From Pseudooceanicola sediminis (GTDB taxonomy: Bacteria; Pseudomonadota; Alphaproteobacteria; Rhodobacterales; Rhodobacteraceae): a stretch of DNA of 64,000 nucleotides. Made by a program: the position numbers and the translations under genes. Below, piece by piece: positions 59,295 to 64,000 of the stretch; positions within the stretch are counted from its first letter, which is position 1; each line of letters opens with the position of its first letter. Under the pieces are notes generated by a model, which saw nothing but the letters and a program-made list of their open reading frames with translations, was not told where the DNA came from and made no database searches. The stretch spans positions 29,158 to 93,157 of the forward strand of contig NZ_QWJJ01000018.1 of NCBI RefSeq assembly GCF_003575965.1. Reading direction: 5' to 3'.

Positions 59295-60848
59295 TCACGC
59301 CTCCTGGGCGGATCCGTCCGGGCCGTCCCTGCCCCCGCCGCCGCGCGGCTTTTTCTTGCGCAGCAGGATCATGTAGATGAACAGCGCCGTCAGGCACAGA
59401 AAGAACAGGCTGTCCGGGCTGGTCAGGAACACCATCGGGTTGCCATCGCTCAGCGACAGGGACCGCCGCATGTACTGCTCCAGGTCGGGCCCCAGGATAA
59501 AGCCCAGCAACAGCGACACCGTCGAATACTTCAGCTTGCGCATGAAAAAGGCCAGCACGCCGAACATCACCGCCAGCGACATCTGAAAGACCGAATAGGT
59601 GGCAACGTAGCTGCCCACCAGCGCGACCACGGCGATGGCGCTGTACAACAACCCCTTGGAGATCGACACGATCCTGACGAAGTAGGGGCCGAACAACCAT
59701 AGCGTCAGCGGGATCAGGATCAGCGCCGACACGAACAGCGATGCAAACATCGGGGCCAGCAGATCGGCCTGGTTTTCCAGCAGGCGCGGACCGGGCTGAA
59801 GCCCGTTGATCACCAGCACGCCCAGCACGACGGCCGTGGTCGGATCGCCCGGGATGCCGAACATCAGCATCGGCACGAAGGCCCCGCCGCACATGGCATT
59901 GTTGCCCGATTCCGCCGCCGCGATCCCCTGCCGGGATCCGTTGCCATATTCCTCGGGCTTGCGCGAACCGCCGCGCGCCACGGCGTAGGACACGAAGGCC
60001 GCCATCGACCCGCCCGCGCCGGGCAGGATGCCGATACCATAGCCGATGATCGCGCTCTTGATGTATGTGAAAAAGCCGATCTCGCGGATCTCGGACATCG
60101 GCGGCAGAAAGTCGCGCCGCCGGATCTTGATATCCCTGGCCTTTTCCAGCGTCGCCCCGAGGGAGGACCGCCAGTTCTGCGCCTGGATCAGGACTTCGCT
60201 GATCGCGAAGGCCCCGATGACGATCGGCATGATGTCGATGCCCTGCACCAGCGTTTCGGTGCCGAAATTGAACCGCGGCACCGGCTGCAACACGTCGATA
60301 CCCACGGTCGCCAGCATGACCCCCATCAGCGTCGCCACCAGCCCCTTGGCCATCGCGCCCCGGTCCACGATGATGATCACCACCAGCGCGAACAGCACGA
60401 GCGAGAATTTCCCCGGCGTACGGATCAGCAGCGATATGTCCGCGGCCACCGGCATGAAAGCCATCAGCAGCACCGCCCCGATGCTGCCCCCGATCATCGA
60501 GCCGAGCGCGGCATGACCAAGCGCATTGGCCCCCTTGCCCCGGCGCATCAGGGCGTGGCCCTCGACCGCCGTCATCATCGACGACGGCGCACCGGGAATG
60601 TTGATCGTCGTCGCGGTGATCGACCCGGAATACATCCCGGCCATGAAGATCGACGCGCTCATCACCAGCGCGGGCACCACGTCGATGGTATAGGTGATCG
60701 GCAGCAGCAGCGCGATTGCCAGCACCGATGTCAGCCCCGGCATCGCACCAAAGAAGGTGCCGACCAGAAATCCGATGATCATGAAGGCCAGCACCGTCGG
60801 ATCGGCCAGCTCCAGAAATCCACCGGCGAAAATGCTCAGGGTATCCAT
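59295..60848 (-). CDS. tctA: Tripartite tricarboxylate transporter permease (TctA family)
   Basis: A 517-residue inner-membrane translocator with about 11-12 helices. Family signatures are visible: FFGAMPGLTSVLAIALLLPITY near the N terminus, GSITATTINIPGAPSSMMTAVEGHA, and FGIPGDPTTAVVLGVLVINGLQPGP in the second repeat. Its start overlaps the tctB stop (TGATG). The last ~20 residues are arginine/lysine- and glycine-rich. Sodium-driven transport of tricarboxylates or other carboxylates is the norm for the family. Confidence 0.93.
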   Translation of the reverse strand: MDTLSIFAGGFLELADPTVLAFMIIGFLVGTFFGAMPGLTSVLAIALLLPITYTIDVVPALVMSASIFMAGMYSGSITATTINIPGAPSSMMTAVEGHALMRRGKGANALGHAALGSMIGGSIGAVLLMAFMPVAADISLLIRTPGKFSLVLFALVVIIIVDRGAMAKGLVATLMGVMLATVGIDVLQPVPRFNFGTETLVQGIDIMPIVIGAFAISEVLIQAQNWRSSLGATLEKARDIKIRRRDFLPPMSEIREIGFFTYIKSAIIGYGIGILPGAGGSMAAFVSYAVARGGSRKPEEYGNGSRQGIAAAESGNNAMCGGAFVPMLMFGIPGDPTTAVVLGVLVINGLQPGPRLLENQADLLAPMFASLFVSALILIPLTLWLFGPYFVRIVSISKGLLYSAIAVVALVGSYVATYSVFQMSLAVMFGVLAFFMRKLKYSTVSLLLGFILGPDLEQYMRRSLSLSDGNPMVFLTSPDSLFFLCLTALFIYMILLRKKKPRGGGGRDGPDGSAQEA

Positions 60849-61330
60849 CAGATCAGATCTCCGATCAAAGTGGGCAGGCGCACGCCGAAGATGCCCGCGA
60901 ACAGGCCATAGAACACCGCGACGACCCCGACGACGTAGAGGGCGAACACCAGCGGTCGCCGGGTTTCAAACTTGAACACCACGAACAGCGCCGCCACGAA
61001 CAACGCGGTCGACAGCGCATAGCCCAGCGGACGGAACAGCCAGATGTAGGCGGCAGTCGCGGCCACCACCAGCACGGGGCGCAACAGGCTGGCGCCCTCC
61101 TCCGTCTCGGCCACCGCCGCGGGGGCGCGCAGTTCCTGCACCAGCACCACCAGCAACGCGACATACATCAGCCCCGAAACCAGCATCGGAATATGCTGCG
61201 GCCCCATCTCGCCCTCGGGCGTGAACTGCGCATGAATGTCGAAGGCCGCGGCGAAATAGATCGTCGTCAGCACCATCAGCACCAGGGGAAAGACCACCCC
61301 CAGCCTCAGAAAGCCCGCGTTGCCGCTCAT
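60848..61330 (-). CDS. tctB: Tripartite tricarboxylate transporter small membrane protein (TctB family)
   Basis: A 160-residue, four-helix membrane protein with the Tct pattern of one N-terminal helix, a soluble segment (QFTPEGEMGPQHIPML) and three further helices. ATG at 61330 follows AGGAG. It works with TctA. Confidence 0.88.
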   Translation of the reverse strand: MSGNAGFLRLGVVFPLVLMVLTTIYFAAAFDIHAQFTPEGEMGPQHIPMLVSGLMYVALLVVLVQELRAPAAVAETEEGASLLRPVLVVAATAAYIWLFRPLGYALSTALFVAALFVVFKFETRRPLVFALYVVGVVAVFYGLFAGIFGVRLPTLIGDLI

Positions 61331-61370
61331 CTTGTCGTCTCCTGAAAAGGCCGAGCATCGGAAAAAGCTC

Positions 61371-61398
61371 TGGCACCGGAGCCTGCGCCCCGGTGCCA
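61371..61398 (-). terminator. Intercistronic hairpin after tctC
   Basis: Nine-base arms TGGCACCGG/CCGGTGCCA around a 10-nt loop, between tctC and tctB. No T-run. Same position as the receptor-gene hairpins in other transport operons of this window. Confidence 0.65.
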
Positions 61399-61417
61399 AA
61401 TCGTATCGTCGTCGCGA

Positions 61418-62398
61418 TTACTTGGACAGAACGCCCGCTTCGGCCAGCGCGTCCATCTTCTCGAACAGCACACCCGAGGCTTCGTCGGCCCATTCGGTCA
61501 CGCCATCGGTGCCGATCCAGTCCGGGGTGACGCCGACCTTGGCAACCCACTGCTGGAATTCGTCACTGTCAAACGCCGCCTTGTAGGCGCCTTCGATCTT
61601 GGCGACGACATCGTCAGGCGTATCCGCGGGCGCGGCCATCACGATGAAACTGCCATTTTCCAGGTCGACACCTTCGTCCTTGGCCAGCGGCACGTCGTAG
61701 GTCGGGTTCGGCGTGCTGCCGAATTCCACCAGGCCGCGGGTCGTGCCATCCTCCAGCAGGCTGGAAAAATCGCCCAGGCTGGTGATCACGACATCCACTT
61801 CGTCCGACAGGATCGCCTCTTTCTGCGGGGCGGCGCCACCGGGGTACGAGATGATCTTGAACTGCGCGCCGGTCAGCTCCTGCAATTGCAGCAGCGTCAG
61901 GTGGATGCGCCCGCCCAGGTTCTGGATGCCGATGCGGATCTTGCCGGGATCGGCCTTGGCCGCGTCGATCAGATCCCCCAGCGACTGGTAATCGGAATTC
62001 GCGTCGACGATGATCGCGTCCGGTTCGCTGGTGATGCGCGCGATCAGCTTCAGCTTGTCCATCTTGTAGGTCGGCAGCATCCCCTGCCACGGCACGGTGA
62101 CAACGCTGTCATAGGTCAGGGCGCCGATGGTATAGCCGTCGGGACGGGCCGTCATCAGCTGGCCGACACCGGTGGCGCTGATGCCGCCCTCGATGTTCTC
62201 GACATACATGGTCGCGCCGTCCAGGCTCTTTTCCGCGATCGTGGTGATCTTGCGCACGATCCCGTCTGTGCCGCCGCCCGCGCCCCAGGGCACGATGACG
62301 CGAATGTCACGGCTCGGGAAATCGGCCGCAAGGGCGCCCATCGGCGCCAGCACGGTCGCCAATGCGGCCGCGGTTCCAAGAAATGTCCGTCTCAGCAT
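61418..62398 (-). CDS. tctC: Tripartite tricarboxylate transporter substrate-binding protein (TctC family)
   Basis: A 326-residue periplasmic receptor with a signal peptide (LGTAAALATVLAPMGALAA, cleavage near ALA-ADFPS). The mature start DFPSRDIRVIVPWGAGGGTDGIVR is the classic TctC/BUG signature. First gene of the operon, downstream of a promoter at 62542-62578. The ligand is probably a carboxylate. Confidence 0.93.
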   Translation of the reverse strand: MLRRTFLGTAAALATVLAPMGALAADFPSRDIRVIVPWGAGGGTDGIVRKITTIAEKSLDGATMYVENIEGGISATGVGQLMTARPDGYTIGALTYDSVVTVPWQGMLPTYKMDKLKLIARITSEPDAIIVDANSDYQSLGDLIDAAKADPGKIRIGIQNLGGRIHLTLLQLQELTGAQFKIISYPGGAAPQKEAILSDEVDVVITSLGDFSSLLEDGTTRGLVEFGSTPNPTYDVPLAKDEGVDLENGSFIVMAAPADTPDDVVAKIEGAYKAAFDSDEFQQWVAKVGVTPDWIGTDGVTEWADEASGVLFEKMDALAEAGVLSK

Positions 62399-62541
62399 AG
62401 AAGTCTCCTCCAGGTCGCACGACGGCCTCCCGCCGTGTGTGATCATCAGTGACCGGCGGTCCTCTACCGACCTGCCCCCGATGGTGATGGTCCCGATCGG
62501 CCGTGGCCCGGGCGCCCTCGGAGATCCTGCCTCCGAGCAAC

Positions 62542-62578
62542 TAATACATTACTATATGAATTGCTTTTGCCTTGGCAA
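62542..62578 (-). promoter_or_regulatory. tct promoter with overlapping dyad
   Basis: On the minus strand TTGCCA (-35) is separated by 16 bp from TATAGT (-10), followed by the dyad TAATGTATTA at 62542-62551. It is 144 bp upstream of the tctC start codon. The dyad would suit the GntR protein encoded at 62811. Confidence 0.6.
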
Positions 62579-62674
62579 GCCGGATTCATGGGCACGACAC
62601 AAAAGCCACCGACACGGCACGCGCCGCCCTGCCGCCCCCCTTGAGATTCCGCATCGGGTCCCTACGCACACCCC

Positions 62675-62700
62675 TAAAAAAACACGGCCCACGGGCCGCA
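62675..62700 (-). terminator. Intrinsic terminator past gntR
   Basis: CGGCC/GGCCG stem with a 4-nt loop, followed on the minus strand by TGTTTTTTTAG (seven T). It ends transcripts from the gntR gene about 110 nt past its stop. Confidence 0.75.
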
Positions 62701-62810
62701 AATTCCCGTCCCGCGCGACACGGAAGTACGGGGCGCACGCGGCACAGGGGCCACCACCGGGGACATGCCACCATGCCCCGGACCGTCACAGCCACATGTC
62801 GGGACGTGCC

Positions 62811-63518
62811 CTAGTCGAAATACTCGGCGTTCAGCGCGCGGAACTCTTCCACCCAATCGGGGGACTTCCGCAGATGGCCTCGCATGGCAGCCATGGCCGC
62901 CACTTCATCGCGGGCTTCGATGCCGTCCAGAATCGCGGCGTGCCCCTCCAGGATCGACTGGATCTTGGCCTTGGAATGCACCTGCAAGCGCCGCACCCGG
63001 TCCAGGTGGCCCGACCGCGACCGGATCAATCCGTGCAGGCTGCTGCGATCCAGGCCGTCGAACAGCACCCGGTGCAGGTATTCATCCAGCTCCTGGAACA
63101 GCCGCAATTGCGACCGGTCCCCGGCCACGGAGCGCTGCATTTCCAGCACGGACCGCCCGCGCGCCACGGTTTCGGCGGCGCCTGTGCGGGCCAGCTGGCG
63201 CACGACCTCGGTTTCCAGCGCGGTGCGCAGAAAGTGCGCTTCGTGAATCAGCGGGATATCGATTCGCGTGACCAGCGTGCGTGATTGCGGAAAGATCTGC
63301 ACCAGACCGTCCTGCTCCAGCCGCTGCAAGGCGTCGCGCAGCGGCGTCTGGCTGACCTGGTACTTGGTGGCAAGTTCCGTGCGCAACAGGTTGGTGCCCG
63401 GCGGCAGTTCCAGCGACAGGATGCGCTGGCGCAGGTCGTCGTAGATCCTGCCCGATGCCGACATGCGCAAACGCGGCTCACTGTGCCTGACAAGGTCGAG
63501 GGCGGCTTTAACAGACAT
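62811..63518 (-). CDS. GntR-family regulator, FCD type
   Basis: A 235-residue regulator. HTH (about 20-85): IYDDLRQRILSLELPPGTNLL with TELATKYQVSQTPLRDALQRLE. FCD domain follows (HEAHFLRTALETEVVRQLA). It is upstream of tctCBA on the same strand with its own terminator, so it probably controls the tct promoter. Confidence 0.88.
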   Translation of the reverse strand: MSVKAALDLVRHSEPRLRMSASGRIYDDLRQRILSLELPPGTNLLRTELATKYQVSQTPLRDALQRLEQDGLVQIFPQSRTLVTRIDIPLIHEAHFLRTALETEVVRQLARTGAAETVARGRSVLEMQRSVAGDRSQLRLFQELDEYLHRVLFDGLDRSSLHGLIRSRSGHLDRVRRLQVHSKAKIQSILEGHAAILDGIEARDEVAAMAAMRGHLRKSPDWVEEFRALNAEYFD

Positions 63519-63893
63519 ATCGTTCCAACTTTCCTGACACCCCGGCCCCCTTTGACAGACGCGCGCGATTCATGCACCGCACGGCGATCCGGCCCGTCTC
63601 GGCGCAAACCCATCGAAGGCCAATCGAAGGCCGTGGCCGCGGCAAGACGGCCCTCTCGCGAGCGGCGGCTATATATATTTCCAACCTGCCGAAACCATCG
63701 CCCAGGGCAACCATACCAGCGAAACGGATTTACACCGTCTGCATCAAGGTCAAAAGGGCCAAACTGCCGCGTCTGAATGCATACTGCCCGAAATTCTTCC
63801 CCCTTTTCAAACTAAAATATTAGTGTATATCGAAGCGAAGTCTCGGCCTCCGCTCCCCTCGCCTCCGGGGAAAGAGGCCGGCGGCAGAAGGAC

Positions 63894-63908
63894 GGGGGCA
63901 AAGCCCCC
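63894..63908. other. Intergenic hairpin with TGGATATTT tail
   Basis: GGGGGC/GCCCCC with an AAA loop, followed by TGGATATTT. I have the impression of similar units between genes in related bacteria, but only this one is in view. Confidence 0.5.
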
Positions 63909-63977
63909 TGGATATTTGGAACAGGGAAACATCAGGGGGAGGGTCGAGGTGGCGGGGTGGGGTGCCGGGAGGATGCA

Positions 63978-64000
63978 CCGTTCAGACACCGCTTTGATAC
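63978..64000 (-). repeat. Dispersed 11-bp-phased intergenic repeat, copy E (partial)
   Basis: Only the subrepeat end is in the window: on the minus strand GTATCAAAG, CGGTGTCTGAA, CGGTGCA. It is in line with the ends of copies A-D and should continue beyond base 64000. Confidence 0.75.

Larger units (their letters stand above)
62399..62810. other. 412-bp region upstream of tctC and past gntR
   Basis: Both neighbouring genes are on the minus strand. The tct promoter and a GntR-like dyad (62542-62578) lie in the middle, and a gntR terminator at 62675-62700. I see no gene. Confidence 0.65.
63519..64000. other. 482-bp region at the right edge
   Basis: No convincing gene. AT-rich patches at 63670-63690 and 63810-63835 likely hold the gntR promoter and perhaps one for a gene beyond the window. 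It also has a hairpin (63894-63908) and the cut end of repeat copy E. Confidence 0.6.

Overview
The window is GC-rich, densely packed DNA that looks like an alphaproteobacterium of the Rhodobacteraceae (Roseobacter group). The signs are three TRAP transporters, a tripartite tricarboxylate (Tct) transporter, three ABC importers, histidinol-dehydrogenase-like catabolic dehydrogenases and many GntR/LacI/TetR regulators. That placement is inferred from gene content, not from a marker gene. I see no rRNA, tRNA, transposase, integrase, CRISPR array or replication origin, and almost nothing housekeeping: this is a run of accessory catabolic units, each made of a regulator, a transporter and a few enzymes.

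Layout. 0-4 kb: an SLC13-type anion permease, a 7-bp tandem repeat, and a complete hipBA toxin-antitoxin operon with two palindromic operators. 4-10.4 kb: an MFS exporter with no canonical start codon, then a tetR / TAXI-TRAP / LigI-like amidohydrolase operon. 10.6-17.3 kb: an acyl-CoA synthetase and thiolase pair, a divergent PAS-LuxR regulator and a DctPQM TRAP system. 17.7-23.6 kb: a dehydratase cluster (IlvD/Edd family, two-subunit aconitase X, FAD oxidoreductase) with a divergent LysR regulator. 23.7-29.5 kb: tetR and a fumarylacetoacetate-hydrolase-family gene facing a DctPQM TRAP system and an MBL-fold hydrolase. 29.8-34.7 kb: a TauABC-like importer co-transcribed with an arylsulfotransferase-like enzyme, under a LacI regulator. 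34.7-40.3 kb: a second TauABC-like importer with an FAD oxidoreductase and GntR regulator, divergent from an AroE-like dehydrogenase. 40.9-55.7 kb: a large unit with a sugar-type ABC importer, a LacI regulator, two histidinol-dehydrogenase paralogues, SDR, alpha/beta hydrolase, RraA-like protein, NTF2-like protein, AtzG-like peptide plus amidase, and a cupin. 56.3-63.5 kb: a ThDP enzyme with GntR regulator, a NIPSNAP protein, the tctCBA operon and another GntR gene.

Three patterns cut across gene boundaries. First, an intergenic repeat built on 11-bp direct subrepeats (core CGGTATCTGAA) occurs at least five times (about 2072, 10384, 29636, 40313 and 63978), usually just after a stop codon. 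Second, seven LacI-type operators of the form TTGCATACNNNTGCAA, mostly in pairs 54-56 bp apart, mark three promoters between 44 and 56 kb and tie that region into one probable regulon. Third, every importer operon in which the substrate-binding gene comes first and is followed by a gap of more than 40 nt has a GC-rich hairpin just after that gene.

All functions are read from sequence motifs and context. Substrates of the transporters are not determinable here.
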